Position numbers and translations under genes: made by a program. A stretch of 64,000 nt of DNA. Origin: Frigidibacter sp. Lineage in GTDB: Bacteria; Pseudomonadota; Alphaproteobacteria; Rhodobacterales; Rhodobacteraceae. Location of the stretch: positions 1-64,000 of the forward strand of contig NZ_JAUYTT010000017.1 in NCBI RefSeq assembly GCF_030695035.1, read 5' to 3'. Under the pieces are notes generated by a model that saw only the letters and a program-made list of their open reading frames with translations, ran no database searches and was not told where the DNA came from. Position 1 is the first letter of the stretch. Every line of letters begins with the position of its first letter. Positions 1 to 8,308 of the stretch are shown here, in pieces.

Positions 1-447
1 GGCCTCGGGCTTGTTCTCCTTCGTCACCTTGATCAGGTGGAAGGGGATGTCGTGGTTCACGACCACCTTCTGATAGGTCAGATGGTTCGACACCACGCCC
101 ACGATCTCGATCGGCAGCGCGCCGATGCGCCAGCGGTAGAGGAGGTCATTCAGGCAATGGCCGAAGTTGGAGACCATCAGCAGCACCTTCACCCGGTGGG
201 CGGCGTCGTGGATCGCCCAGTCCATCCCGAAGGGCTCGGCGATGGCGGCGAAGGCGTCCGTCAAAGAGACAAGCGACGCCCCCGTTTCCGGCGCGAAGGT
301 CACGCGCATGAAGAACTGCCCGGTGCCCATGTCGTCGAACTGGGCGGAATCGGTGATGTTGCAGCCCTGATCGGCGAGGAAGCCCGAGATCGCCGCGACG
401 ATCCCGCGGGTGGAGAGGCAAGTGACGGTCAGAACGTAATGCGGCAC
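1..447 (-). CDS. purU: formyltetrahydrofolate deformylase, 5' part (runs off the window)
   Basis: Hydrolyses 10-formyl-THF to formate and THF in the cytoplasm. In methylamine users this releases C1 units for formate oxidation. The visible 149 residues start with the ACT-type regulatory domain (LTVTCLSTRGIVAAISGFLA, then CNITDSAQFDD and GQFFMRV) and continue into the formyltransferase domain (VLLMVSNFGHCLNDLLYRW). The catalytic C-terminus lies beyond base 1. An ATG at 453 directly abuts GGAGG (454-458), so I prefer the GTG at 447, which has a 6-base spacing. It is the last visible gene of the leftward mgsABC-gmaS-purU series, 76 bases after gmaS. Identity is from direct translation and is secure; the start is less so. 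Confidence 0.92.
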   Translation of the reverse strand, partial: MPHYVLTVTCLSTRGIVAAISGFLADQGCNITDSAQFDDMGTGQFFMRVTFAPETGASLVSLTDAFAAIAEPFGMDWAIHDAAHRVKVLLMVSNFGHCLNDLLYRWRIGALPIEIVGVVSNHLTYQKVVVNHDIPFHLIKVTKENKPEA

Positions 448-523
448 GCGCATCCTCCATGAACATGGGAAACGGGGCGGCGGCCCCAAGGCCACCGCGA
501 GAGCCGGGCTGATCCGGCGCGGC

Positions 524-1828
524 CTAGATATCCAGCGTGGTGTCGTGTTCCCAAGGCGTGAACTGCGCCGTGTAGGTGTTCCACTCGGCGTGCTTCAGCT
601 TCAGGTAGGCCGCCGAGAACTCCGTCCCCAAGGCCGCCTGCAGCTCCGGATCCTCCTCATAGGCGCGCAGCGCGTCCAAGAGGTTCAGCGGCAGCTTCGG
701 CGCATCGGTGACGGTATGCCCCTCGCGGTACATGTCGATGTCATGGTGCCGCCCCGGATCGGCCTTGCTGCGCATCCCGCCAAGCCCCGCCGCCAGGATG
801 ATCGCCTGCAGCAGATACGGGTTCACCGCGCCATCGGGCAGGCGCAACTCGAACCGCCCCGGCCCCGGCACGCGCACCATATGGGTGCGGTTGTTGCCGG
901 TCCAGGTCACCGTGTTCGGCGCCCAGGTCGCCCCCGAAACCGTCCGCGGCGCGTTGATGCGCTTGTAGCTGTTCACCGTCGGGTTGGTGATCGCCGCCAG
1001 TGCCGAGGCGTGCTTCATGATCCCGCCGAGAAACGTCCGCCCCTCGGCCGAGAGCCCAAACGGCATCTCCTTGTCGGCAAAGGCATTGCGCCCGTCCGTG
1101 TCCCAGACAGAGATATGGGCGTGGCAGCCATTCCCGGTCAGCCCCTTGAACGGCTTGGGCATGAAGGTCGCCCGCAGCCCGTGCTTTTCGGCCACCGACT
1201 TCACCATGAACTTGAAGAAGCTGTGCCGGTCCGCCGTCACCAGCACATCATCGTATTCCCAGTTCATCTCGAACTGGCCATTCGCGTCCTCATGGTCGTT
1301 CTGGTACGGCTTCCAGCCCAGATCGAGCATGTAGCCGCAGATTTCCGCGATCACGTCATAGCGGCGCATCAGCGATTGCTGGTCGTAGCAGGGCTTTTCC
1401 GCGGTATCCATGCCGTCGGAAATCTCCTTCCCGTCCGGCGAGATGAGGAAGAACTCGGGCTCGATCCCGGTCTTGACGCTCAGCCCCATCTCGGCCGCCT
1501 CGGCCACCAGCCGTTTGAGCACATTGCGCGGTGCCTGCGCGACCGGCGCCCCCTCCATATAGAGGTCGGCGGCGACCCAGGCGACCTCGGGCTTCCAGGG
1601 CAGCTGCGTGGCCGAGGCGGGATCGGGCATCGCGAACAGGTCGGGATGCGCGGGGGTCAGGTCCAGCCAGGTCGCAAACCCGGCAAAGCCCGCGCCATCG
1701 GCCTGCATGTCGGCAATCGCCGGCGTCGGCACCAGTTTCGCCCGCTGCCCACCGAAGAGGTCGGTGTAAGAGATCATGAAATACTTGACGCCGCGTTCCG
1801 CGGCCCATGTGGCCAGATCGGTTGTCAT
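524..1828 (-). CDS. gmaS: gamma-glutamylmethylamide synthetase (glutamine synthetase family)
   Basis: ATP-dependent ligation of methylamine to glutamate, giving gamma-glutamylmethylamide, the first step of the N-methylglutamate pathway. The 434 residues show the glutamine synthetase fold: an N-terminal beta-grasp part (about 15-100) and a catalytic part with GIEPEFFLI (121-129), NDHEDANGQFEMNW (177-190), GNGCHAHIS (232-240) and RFELRLPDGAVNPY (325-338). This is the GlnT/GMAS-type subgroup rather than GlnA. The same family includes type III glutamine synthetase, so the methylamine role rests on mgsABC being directly upstream and mgdABCD nearby. AGGGA lies 7 bases before the ATG. A strong hairpin separates it from mgsC. 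Confidence 0.85.
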   Translation of the reverse strand: MTTDLATWAAERGVKYFMISYTDLFGGQRAKLVPTPAIADMQADGAGFAGFATWLDLTPAHPDLFAMPDPASATQLPWKPEVAWVAADLYMEGAPVAQAPRNVLKRLVAEAAEMGLSVKTGIEPEFFLISPDGKEISDGMDTAEKPCYDQQSLMRRYDVIAEICGYMLDLGWKPYQNDHEDANGQFEMNWEYDDVLVTADRHSFFKFMVKSVAEKHGLRATFMPKPFKGLTGNGCHAHISVWDTDGRNAFADKEMPFGLSAEGRTFLGGIMKHASALAAITNPTVNSYKRINAPRTVSGATWAPNTVTWTGNNRTHMVRVPGPGRFELRLPDGAVNPYLLQAIILAAGLGGMRSKADPGRHHDIDMYREGHTVTDAPKLPLNLLDALRAYEEDPELQAALGTEFSAAYLKLKHAEWNTYTAQFTPWEHDTTLDI

Positions 1829-1864
1829 CGCTGTTCCCTGTCGTTTTTTTGTTTGTCAAAGAAG

Positions 1865-1895
1865 AACGGCCGCGCCGGTTGGGGGCGCGGCCGTT
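1865..1895 (-). terminator. hairpin between mgsC and gmaS (attenuator or weak terminator)
   Basis: Twelve-base arms (AACGGCCGCGCC at 1865-1876 and GGCGCGGCCGTT at 1884-1895) fold over a 7-base loop. On the leftward strand the stem is followed by CTTCTTTGAC, a weak T-rich tract. It lies between the mgsC stop and the gmaS ATG, so it may end most mgs transcripts, protect their 3' ends, or let gmaS be expressed at a different level. Confidence 0.6.
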
Positions 1896-1899
1896 GCCG

Positions 1900-3228
1900 T
1901 CAGAAGCCAGTCTTGCCGGGGATCCAGCTGGTCCCTGCCAGCGGCACCCCGGCCATGGCCGAGGCTTCGATGGTCAGCGCCACCAGATCCTCGGGCTCGA
2001 GGTTGTGGACATGGCTCTTGCCGCAGGCCCGCGCGATGGTCTGCGCCTCCAGCGTCATCACCTTGAGGTAATTGGCCAGCCGCCGCCCGGCCAGAACCGG
2101 GTCCAGCCGGCTTGCCAGCTCGGGGTCCTGCGTGGTGATGCCGGCGGGGTCGCGCCCCTCGTGCCAGTCGTCATAAGATCCGGCGGTGGTGCCCAGCGCC
2201 TGATACTCCGCCTCCCATTTCGGATCGTTGTCGCCCAGCGCCACCAGCGCCGCGGTGCCGATCGACACGGCGTCCGCGCCCAGCGCCAGCGCCTTGGCGA
2301 CATCGGCGCCATTGCGGATACCGCCCGACACCACAAGCTGCACCTTCCGGTGCATCCCCAGGTCCTGCAGCGCCTGCACGGCGGGGCGGATGCAGGCCAG
2401 CGTCGGCATCCCCACATGTTCGATGAACACTTCTTGCGTGGCGGCGGTGCCGCCCTGCATCCCGTCCAGCACCACCACATCAGCCCCGGCCTTCACCGCC
2501 AGCGCCGTGTCGTAATAGGGCCGCGCGCCGCCGACCTTGATGTAGATCGGCTTCTCCCACCCGGTGATCTCGCGCAGCTCCAGGATCTTGATCTCAAGAT
2601 CATCGGGACCGGTCCAGTCCGGGTGCCGGCAGGCCGACCGCTGGTCGATGCCCTTGGGCAGGGTGCGCATCTCTGCCACGCGGTCGGAAATCTTCTGCCC
2701 CAGCAGCATCCCGCCACCGCCCGGCTTGGCACCCTGCCCGATCACGATCTCGATGGCATCGGCCCGGCGCAGGTCGCGCGGGTTCATCCCGTAACGGCTG
2801 GGAAGATACTGATAGACCAGCGTTTCCGAATGGCCGCGCTCCTCCTCCGTCATCCCGCCATCGCCGGTGGTGGTCGAGGTGCCGGCCAGCGTCGCCCCGC
2901 GCCCCAGCGCCTCTTTCGCCGGGCCAGAGAGGGAGCCAAAGGACATCCCCGCAATGGTGATCGGGATCTTCAGCGTGATCGGCTTCTTGGCAAAGCGCGT
3001 GCCCAGCACCACCTCGGTGCTGCACTTCTCGCGGTAGCCCTCCAGCGGATAGCGGCTCATCGAGGCGCCAAGGAACAGAAGGTCGTCGAAATGCGGCACC
3101 TTGCGCTTGGTGCCGCCGCCGCGGATGTCATAGATCCCCGTGGCCGCCGCGCGGCGGATCTCCGACATCGTGTAATCATCGAAGGTCGCCGATTTGCGCG
3201 GGGTCGTCGGATGGTTGTTCTGGCTCAT
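1900..3228 (-). CDS. mgsC: N-methylglutamate synthase, FMN-binding glutamate-synthase-like subunit
   Basis: Catalytic subunit of N-methylglutamate synthase, which moves methylamine from gamma-glutamylmethylamide to 2-oxoglutarate or glutamate to give N-methylglutamate. The 442 residues match the central and FMN part of glutamate synthase (GlxD-like): AGMSFGSLSGPAKEALGRGA, a glycine-rich GQGAKPGGGGMLLGQKI, VVLDGMQGGTAATQE and LVVSGGIRNGADVAKALALG (phosphate-binding TIM-barrel strands). It starts 15 bases after mgsB in the same operon. The GlxD name is used for homologues of unknown role; the presence of gmaS favours MgsC. Confidence 0.85.
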   Translation of the reverse strand: MSQNNHPTTPRKSATFDDYTMSEIRRAAATGIYDIRGGGTKRKVPHFDDLLFLGASMSRYPLEGYREKCSTEVVLGTRFAKKPITLKIPITIAGMSFGSLSGPAKEALGRGATLAGTSTTTGDGGMTEEERGHSETLVYQYLPSRYGMNPRDLRRADAIEIVIGQGAKPGGGGMLLGQKISDRVAEMRTLPKGIDQRSACRHPDWTGPDDLEIKILELREITGWEKPIYIKVGGARPYYDTALAVKAGADVVVLDGMQGGTAATQEVFIEHVGMPTLACIRPAVQALQDLGMHRKVQLVVSGGIRNGADVAKALALGADAVSIGTAALVALGDNDPKWEAEYQALGTTAGSYDDWHEGRDPAGITTQDPELASRLDPVLAGRRLANYLKVMTLEAQTIARACGKSHVHNLEPEDLVALTIEASAMAGVPLAGTSWIPGKTGF

Positions 3229-3243
3229 CTGGTGGCTCCCCGC

Positions 3244-3939
3244 TCAATACGCGTCGGCATTGTCGATGTTGAAATTGTAGAGCGTGCGGGCAGAGCCATA
3301 GCGGGTGAACTCCTCGGGGCGCGCGTCGGTGATCCCGGCTTCGGCCAGCAGCCCCTCCAGCAGCTCCAGATGCTCCGGCCGCATCTCCTTGGCGATGCAA
3401 TCGGCGCCGAGGCTCTTCACCGCGCCGCGCACGAACAGCCGCGCCTCGTAGAGCGAATCGCCCAGTGCCTCGCCCGCGTCCCCCAGCACCACAAGGTTGC
3501 CCGACTGCGCCATGAAGGCCGACATATGGCCGATATTGCCGCGCACCACGATGTTGATGCCCTTCATCGAGATGCCGCAGCGAGAGGCCGCATTGCCCTC
3601 GATCACCAGAAGCCCGCCGCGCCCGGTGGCGCCCGCATATTGGCTGGCATCGCCCTTGATGACGACGGTCCCGCTCATCATGTTCTCGGCGACCCCGGGC
3701 CCGGCAGAGCCATGGACGGTGATGCTGGCCTGCTCGTTCATGCCGCCGCAGTAATAGCCGACCGATCCCTTCACCTCGACCGTCACCGGGGCAGACACGC
3801 CCACCGCAACGGCATGGGCACCCTTGGGGTTGATCACCTCGAACTCGGTATCGTTATGGCCGGGGGCGGCGGCATCGTGCAGCGCCTGATTGAGCTCGCG
3901 CAGCGGGGTTGTGGCAAGGTCGATGACCGGCATTCTCAA
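3244..3939 (-). CDS. mgsB: N-methylglutamate synthase, GXGXG-domain subunit
   Basis: Structural subunit corresponding to the C-terminal right-handed beta-helix (GXGXG) domain of glutamate synthase. The 231 residues contain the repeated pattern of glycines and small residues expected for the helix turns (GYYCGGMNEQASITVHGSAG, MSGTVVIKGDASQYAGATGR, RCGISMKGINIVVRGNIG). No catalytic residues are expected. Its ATG overlaps the mgsA stop by 4 bases (ATGA), so the two are translationally coupled, and mgsC follows 15 bases on. Homologues elsewhere are called GlxC. Confidence 0.85.
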   Translation of the reverse strand: MRMPVIDLATTPLRELNQALHDAAAPGHNDTEFEVINPKGAHAVAVGVSAPVTVEVKGSVGYYCGGMNEQASITVHGSAGPGVAENMMSGTVVIKGDASQYAGATGRGGLLVIEGNAASRCGISMKGINIVVRGNIGHMSAFMAQSGNLVVLGDAGEALGDSLYEARLFVRGAVKSLGADCIAKEMRPEHLELLEGLLAEAGITDARPEEFTRYGSARTLYNFNIDNADAY

Positions 3940-4829
3940 TGCTCCCAGAAATAGACGGTTGCAGGCTCGGGCTCCCAGACGCGGGCGGTCTCGATCCCGG
4001 GCAGGTTGGCCAGCGCGCGGTATTCGCTGCCGAAGGCGACATATTGGTCGGTCTCGGCCATCACCGCGGGCTTGCAGGCAATGGGATCGCGCAGCACGCC
4101 AAAGCCGGATTTGGTGCCGACAACGAAGGTGAAGAAGCCGTCGAGATCATCGAGCGCGCCGTCCAGCGCCTCGCCCAGATTCTTGCCCTCGGCCATCTCG
4201 GCGGTCAGGTAGGCGGCGGCGACCTCGGTGTCATTCTCGGTCTCGAAAGTCATGCCCTTCTGCCGCAGCACCCGGCGGAGGCCGTTATGGTTGGACAGCG
4301 AGCCATTGTGCACAAGGCACTGGTCCGCCCCGGTGGAAAACGGATGCGCGCCCATCGTGGTGACGGCGCTTTCGGTGGCCATGCGGGTATGGCCGATGCC
4401 GTGGCTGCCGGTCATCTTGGCAATCTCGAACCGGGCGATCACGTCCTTGGGCAGGCCGACCTCCTTGAAGATCTCCACCGCCTCGCCGACGCCCATCACC
4501 CGGATGCCGGACATGCCCGCCAGCGCCGCGCGCACAGCAGGCACCTTGCCGGCATCGAGCGTGATCACCGCATGGGTGCTCTTCACCGCCACCGCCGCGC
4601 TGCCGCCCGAAGCCTCGGCCAGCGCCGCTTCCAGCCCCGGGAACACCGCCTCCGGCTCGGGTGATTGCACGGTGATCTTGGCCTTGCCCTCGGCCGGGGT
4701 GCCGTAGATCGCGATCCCCGCGCTGTCCGGCCCGCGGTCGGTCATGGTGACCAGCATCCCGGACAGAAGCGCGCCCAGCTGCGGCTCCAGATCCCTGTCC
4801 TTCAGAAACAGCCCGACAATCCCGCACAT
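3936..4829 (-). CDS. mgsA: N-methylglutamate synthase, class II glutamine amidotransferase-like subunit
   Basis: Ntn-type amidotransferase subunit that is thought to act on the gamma-glutamylmethylamide side chain. The 297 residues start MCGIVGLFLKD, putting the nucleophile Cys at position 2 after Met removal, followed by TDRGPDSAGIAIYG and, later, GHTRMATESAVT, HNGSLSNHNGLRR and DTEVAAAYL, all typical of class II glutaminase domains. First gene of the operon. The 92 bases upstream, up to the regulator stop at 4922, are AT-rich near 4896-4912 (AATAAATATTT) and are the likely promoter region, although read-through from the regulator gene is possible. Confidence 0.87.
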   Translation of the reverse strand: MCGIVGLFLKDRDLEPQLGALLSGMLVTMTDRGPDSAGIAIYGTPAEGKAKITVQSPEPEAVFPGLEAALAEASGGSAAVAVKSTHAVITLDAGKVPAVRAALAGMSGIRVMGVGEAVEIFKEVGLPKDVIARFEIAKMTGSHGIGHTRMATESAVTTMGAHPFSTGADQCLVHNGSLSNHNGLRRVLRQKGMTFETENDTEVAAAYLTAEMAEGKNLGEALDGALDDLDGFFTFVVGTKSGFGVLRDPIACKPAVMAETDQYVAFGSEYRALANLPGIETARVWEPEPATVYFWEH

Positions 4830-4921
4830 GGCATGACCCTCCTTCGCGTGGTGAGTCCAGCCGTAGCATGCCGCAACCGCAGCATCAATCCTGAAGAATA
4901 AATATTTCTCTTAAGGCAACC

Positions 4922-5575
4922 TCAGCGCCGCTCCGTCGCCTGCGGATAGCTGATGATCGACAGGTAGCGCGCCGGCAGGCTCACCAGCTCTTCGGGCCCA
5001 TGCGGGGCATCGGCGTCGAAGAACAGGCTGTCCCCCGGCTGCATGTGAAACAGCTTGTCGCCATGCCGGTAAACCACCTCACCCTCGAGCATGTAGAGGA
5101 ACTCCATCCCCTCATGCTGGAAGGTCGGGAACACATCGGCATCGTCCGAGAGGGTAATCAAATACGGCTCCACCACCACGCCTGACGAGTTGTTGTCGAT
5201 ATGCCCCAGCAGGTTGTACTGGTGCCCGGCGCGCGTGCCGCGCCGCTCCAGCTCCACCCCTTCCCCCGCCTTCACGAACATCGCGTTGCGCGGCTCCTCG
5301 AAGCCGCGGAAGAAGGCGGTCATCGGCACGCCCAGCCCCTTCGACAGCGCCTGCAGGGTGCTGAGGGAGGGCGAGATATTGCCGTTCTCGATCTTCGACA
5401 GCATCCCCAGCGACAGGCCGGTGGCGCTGGCAAGGTCGGTCACGGTGATGCCCAGCTTCTTGCGGAAGGTCCGCACCTCATGCCCGATCGCCAGCTCCAG
5501 CCGGTTCTCGCGCGGCTCGCGCAGCGCATGGGGGTCCTGGTTCAGCGGCGCGGCGCGCTTGGGGTCCATGTCCAT
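4922..5575 (-). CDS. XRE-family regulator with C-terminal cupin domain
   Basis: Transcription factor of 217 residues. The N-terminal helix-turn-helix (about 25-85) reads IGHEVRTFRKKLGITVTDLA, then LSLGMLSKIENGNISPSLST, a standard XRE HTH. A cupin domain follows (about 130-210) with FPTFQHEGMEFLYMLEGEV and PGDSLFFDADAPHGPEE, a likely small-molecule or metal sensor. The start at 5575 has AGAGG 8 bases upstream; longer versions up to 5680 lack a better site. It lies directly upstream of mgsA in the same direction, so it is the prime candidate to control methylamine genes. The ligand is unknown. Confidence 0.85.
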   Translation of the reverse strand: MDMDPKRAAPLNQDPHALREPRENRLELAIGHEVRTFRKKLGITVTDLASATGLSLGMLSKIENGNISPSLSTLQALSKGLGVPMTAFFRGFEEPRNAMFVKAGEGVELERRGTRAGHQYNLLGHIDNNSSGVVVEPYLITLSDDADVFPTFQHEGMEFLYMLEGEVVYRHGDKLFHMQPGDSLFFDADAPHGPEELVSLPARYLSIISYPQATERR

Positions 5576-5692
5576 GCTGGCATCCTCTGCGATGCGCCGG
5601 TGTGGCGCCATCCCCCATGAGTAAAGGAAACGCCCCTCTAAGGAAAGATACGCGCGCGCGAACTCTATTACCCCCTCCAACTCCCATCAAAT

Positions 5693-5880
5693 TGGCGAAG
5701 GCCATCGCCTTCGCCACGCGCTGCCCTCGCCTCTTGCACCGGACGGGCCCCCAGAGGGCCCGGCCAGCGCCCGCCAGGTCGGGCGCTGCCCTCACACGGT
5801 CTCTAGCGGCCAGCGGCTCCGGTCGACATGCCCCGCACGGGCGGGGTCGAGGCAGTGCCTCGCCCTTTCCCGCCCGAGCC
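5693..5880 (-). repeat. dispersed hairpin-rich intergenic repeat, copy A (shortest)
   Basis: Fills most of the 311-base gap between the two regulator genes. Read on the minus strand it starts GGCTCGGGCGGG and ends in a hairpin with arms GGCGAAGGC/GCCTTCGCC. Inside are a GGCGAGGCA/TGCCTCG arm pair and a GCCCGACCTGGCGGGC inverted segment. The same ordered elements recur at 22086 and 53484. Copy A lies in inverted orientation relative to the other two and lacks their central expansion. No coding capacity is supported. Nothing else recognisable lies in 5576-5886. Confidence 0.85.
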
Positions 5881-5886
5881 ACCGGC

Positions 5887-6888
5887 TCACACCCCCCGCA
5901 CCTCCGCCCGCATCTCCCCCAGCCCGCGCACCTCCGCCCGCATCGCCCCCGGCGTCCGCCCGAACCGCCCCCGCCACGCCCTTGAAAAATGGCTCGCGCT
6001 CGAAAACCCCGTCGCAAAGGCAATCTCGGCCAGCGACATCGGGCTCTGCACCAGCAACCGCTGCGCATGGTCCAGCCGCATCCGCAGATACTGCGCCCGA
6101 AAGCTCACCCCCAGTTGCGCGGCGAACAGCCGGTCCAGATGCCGCGGGCTCACCCCCGCCAGCCGCGCCAGCGCCTCGCGCCCCAAGGGCTGCTCGGTCG
6201 CCGCTTCCATCTGCCCCAGCACCGCCAGCAGCCCCGGATGATGCGTGCCATACCGCTGTGCCAACGCGCCCCGCTGCGGCCCCGCCCCGCCCGCCACCTC
6301 GGCATGCAGGAACCAGTCGCTCACCCGCCGCGCAAACCCCGCGCCCATCCGCTCGGCGATCAGCGCATGCATCATGTCCAAGGGCGCCACCCCGCCGCCA
6401 CAGGTGATCCGCGGCCCGTCCAACACAAAGCGCGCCTGCTCGGGCCGCAGATGCGGCATCGCCTCGACCAGCGCCGGCGCGTGCTCCCAATGGATCGTGA
6501 ACGCCTGCCGCTCCAGCAGCCCCGCCGCCGCCAGCAACCAGGCCCCGCCCGAGATGCCCCCCAGCCGCACCCCGGCCCGGCCCAGCATCCGCAGACAGGC
6601 CGCCACCTCGGGCCAGTCCCACTCCGCCGGCCCACCCCCGGCGCAAACGAACACCGTATGCAGCCCCGCCGCCCGCTCCGGCAAAGCCTCCGCCGGGATC
6701 TCGGCCCCCGACGAGGCCACCCCCCGCCCCCCCGGCGCAAAGGCCCGCACCCGGTAGATCTCGCGCCCCGCCAACTGGTTCGCCGCGCGCAAGGGCTCGG
6801 TGGCCGAGGCATAGGACATCAGCGCAAAGCCCGGGATCAGCACGAAGCCGATCTCCTGCACCCCGCTCTGGTCCCGATCCTTGCTCAT
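5887..6888 (-). CDS. GlxA/GbdR-type AraC-family regulator with DJ-1/PfpI domain
   Basis: Transcription factor of 333 residues. The N-terminal half (about 15-190) is a DJ-1/PfpI-like ligand domain (EIGFVLIPGFALMSYASATE, HTVFVCAGGG, GGISGGAWLLAAAGLL), and the C-terminal half carries two AraC helix-turn-helices (LARLAGVSPRHLDRLFAAQ, then SLAEIAFATGFSSASHFSRA). Proteins of this build (GbdR, ArgR, CdhR) regulate catabolism of quaternary amines and amino acids, which fits its position divergent from mgdABCD. The start at 6888 is chosen as the first ATG near the family's usual N-terminus. The C-terminus ends in two near-identical copies of MRAEVRG, encoded by a 30-base tandem duplication (5897-5944). 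Confidence 0.85.
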   Translation of the reverse strand: MSKDRDQSGVQEIGFVLIPGFALMSYASATEPLRAANQLAGREIYRVRAFAPGGRGVASSGAEIPAEALPERAAGLHTVFVCAGGGPAEWDWPEVAACLRMLGRAGVRLGGISGGAWLLAAAGLLERQAFTIHWEHAPALVEAMPHLRPEQARFVLDGPRITCGGGVAPLDMMHALIAERMGAGFARRVSDWFLHAEVAGGAGPQRGALAQRYGTHHPGLLAVLGQMEAATEQPLGREALARLAGVSPRHLDRLFAAQLGVSFRAQYLRMRLDHAQRLLVQSPMSLAEIAFATGFSSASHFSRAWRGRFGRTPGAMRAEVRGLGEMRAEVRGV

Positions 6889-6979
6889 GTCCCATGGATG
6901 ACACAACAAGTCCCATTTCTGCAATCCCGCGCCGCAGCTGCAGCGCAAACAGGACGCATCCGCAGCGAAGGACCGCCCT

Positions 6980-8227
6980 ATGCGCTATTCCGCCCTGTCC
7001 GTGCTTCTGAACGGCCTCACCGGCAAGGCACCCGCCCCCGCCTGGCGCAGCCCCGCGCCCAAAGCCGAGTATGACGTGGTCATCGTCGGGGGGGGCGGTC
7101 ACGGCCTCGCCACCGCCTATTACCTCGCCAAGGAGTTCGGCATCACCAATGTCGCGGTGCTGGAAAAGGGCTATGTCGGCTCGGGCAATATCGGCCGCAA
7201 CACCACCATCATCCGATCCAACTACCTGCTGCCCGGCAACAACCCGTTCTACGAGCTGTCGATGAAGCTGTGGGAGGGGCTGGAGCAGGATTTCAACTTC
7301 AACGCCATGGTCAGCCAGCGCGGCGTCGTCAACCTCATCCATTCCGACGCGCAGCGCGATGCCTATCGCCGCCGCGGCAACGCCATGCGCCTGCACGGCG
7401 TCGATGCCGAGATTCTGGACCGCGAGGCGGTGCGCAAGATCCTGCCCTTCCTCGATTTCGACAATGCCCGCTTCCCGATCAAGGGCGCAATCCGCCAACG
7501 CCGCGGCGGCACCGTGCGCCATGATGCCGTCGCCTGGGGCTATGCCCGCGGCGCGAGCGCGCGCGGCGTGGACATCATCCCGCATTGCGAGGTCACCGCG
7601 ATCCGGCAGCACAACGGCAGCGTGACCGAGGTCGAAACCTCCCGCGGCACCATCCGCTGCAAGCGTCTGGCGCTGGCCACCGCCGGCCATTCCGGCATCA
7701 CCGCCGCCATGGTCGGCATCACCCTGCCGATCGAGACCCATGCGCTGCAGGCCTATGTGTCGGAGGGGCTCAAGCCCTTCATCGACACCGTCGTCACCTT
7801 CGGCGCGGGGCATTTCTACCTCTCGCAATCCGACAAGGGCGGCCTCGTCTTCGGCGGCGATATCGAGGGCTACAACAGCTACGCCCAGCGCGGCAACCTC
7901 GCCAATATCGAGCATGTGGCCGAGGCGGGGGTGGCGATGATCCCCGCGCTGTCCCGCGTGCGGGTGCTGCGAGCCTGGGCCGGGGTGATGGACATGTCGA
8001 TGGACGGCTCGCCGATCATCGACAAGACCCACCTGCCCAACCTCTACCTCAATGCCGGCTGGTGCTATGGCGGCTTCAAGGCCACCCCCGCCTCGGGCCT
8101 GTGCTTCGCGCATCTGATTGCCAAGGATGCCCCGCATGAGGTGGCGCGGGCCTTCCGGCTGGACCGCTTCGCGCGGGGCTATCTGATTGATGAGAAGGGT
8201 CAAGGGGCCCAACCCAACCTGCACTGA
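6980..8227 (+). CDS. mgdA: N-methylglutamate dehydrogenase subunit A (sarcosine oxidase beta-like)
   Basis: FAD-dependent amine oxidoreductase subunit that oxidises N-methylglutamate, releasing glutamate and a C1 unit. The 415 residues contain an N-terminal Rossmann motif (VVIVGGGGHGLATAYYLA, 33-50), NTTIIRSNYL, and a C-terminal LYLNAGWCYGGFKATPASG, as in heterotetrameric sarcosine oxidase beta. AAGGA is 7 bases before the ATG. It heads the mgdABCD operon. Sequence alone does not separate MgdA from SoxB; the nearby gmaS-mgsABC genes decide for the N-methylglutamate pathway. Confidence 0.85.
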   Translation: MRYSALSVLLNGLTGKAPAPAWRSPAPKAEYDVVIVGGGGHGLATAYYLAKEFGITNVAVLEKGYVGSGNIGRNTTIIRSNYLLPGNNPFYELSMKLWEGLEQDFNFNAMVSQRGVVNLIHSDAQRDAYRRRGNAMRLHGVDAEILDREAVRKILPFLDFDNARFPIKGAIRQRRGGTVRHDAVAWGYARGASARGVDIIPHCEVTAIRQHNGSVTEVETSRGTIRCKRLALATAGHSGITAAMVGITLPIETHALQAYVSEGLKPFIDTVVTFGAGHFYLSQSDKGGLVFGGDIEGYNSYAQRGNLANIEHVAEAGVAMIPALSRVRVLRAWAGVMDMSMDGSPIIDKTHLPNLYLNAGWCYGGFKATPASGLCFAHLIAKDAPHEVARAFRLDRFARGYLIDEKGQGAQPNLH

Positions 8228-8249
8228 CCAAGCCCCTGCCCCTAAAAGT

Positions 8250-8293
8250 CATATGTATGGTTTCTGTATAGGTTCCATACGGTTTCTGTATCC
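8250..8293. promoter_or_regulatory. AT-rich repeated motif between mgdA and mgdB
   Basis: The 81-base gap holds two direct copies of GGTTTCTGTAT (8259-8269 and 8281-8291) flanking GTATAGGTTCCATAC. It is strongly AT-rich compared with its surroundings. Read on the minus strand, 8250-8279 matches 22024-22053, upstream of the oxygenase cluster, at about 25 of 31 aligned positions. It could be an operator or an internal promoter for mgdBCD. The function is inferred. Confidence 0.4.
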
Positions 8294-8308
8294 CGATCCG
8301 AGGACGAA

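Noticed and set aside
8250-8293. Direct repeats suggesting a tiny CRISPR-like array
   Set aside because: Only two 11-base copies with one spacer, no cas genes; better explained as regulatory DNA.
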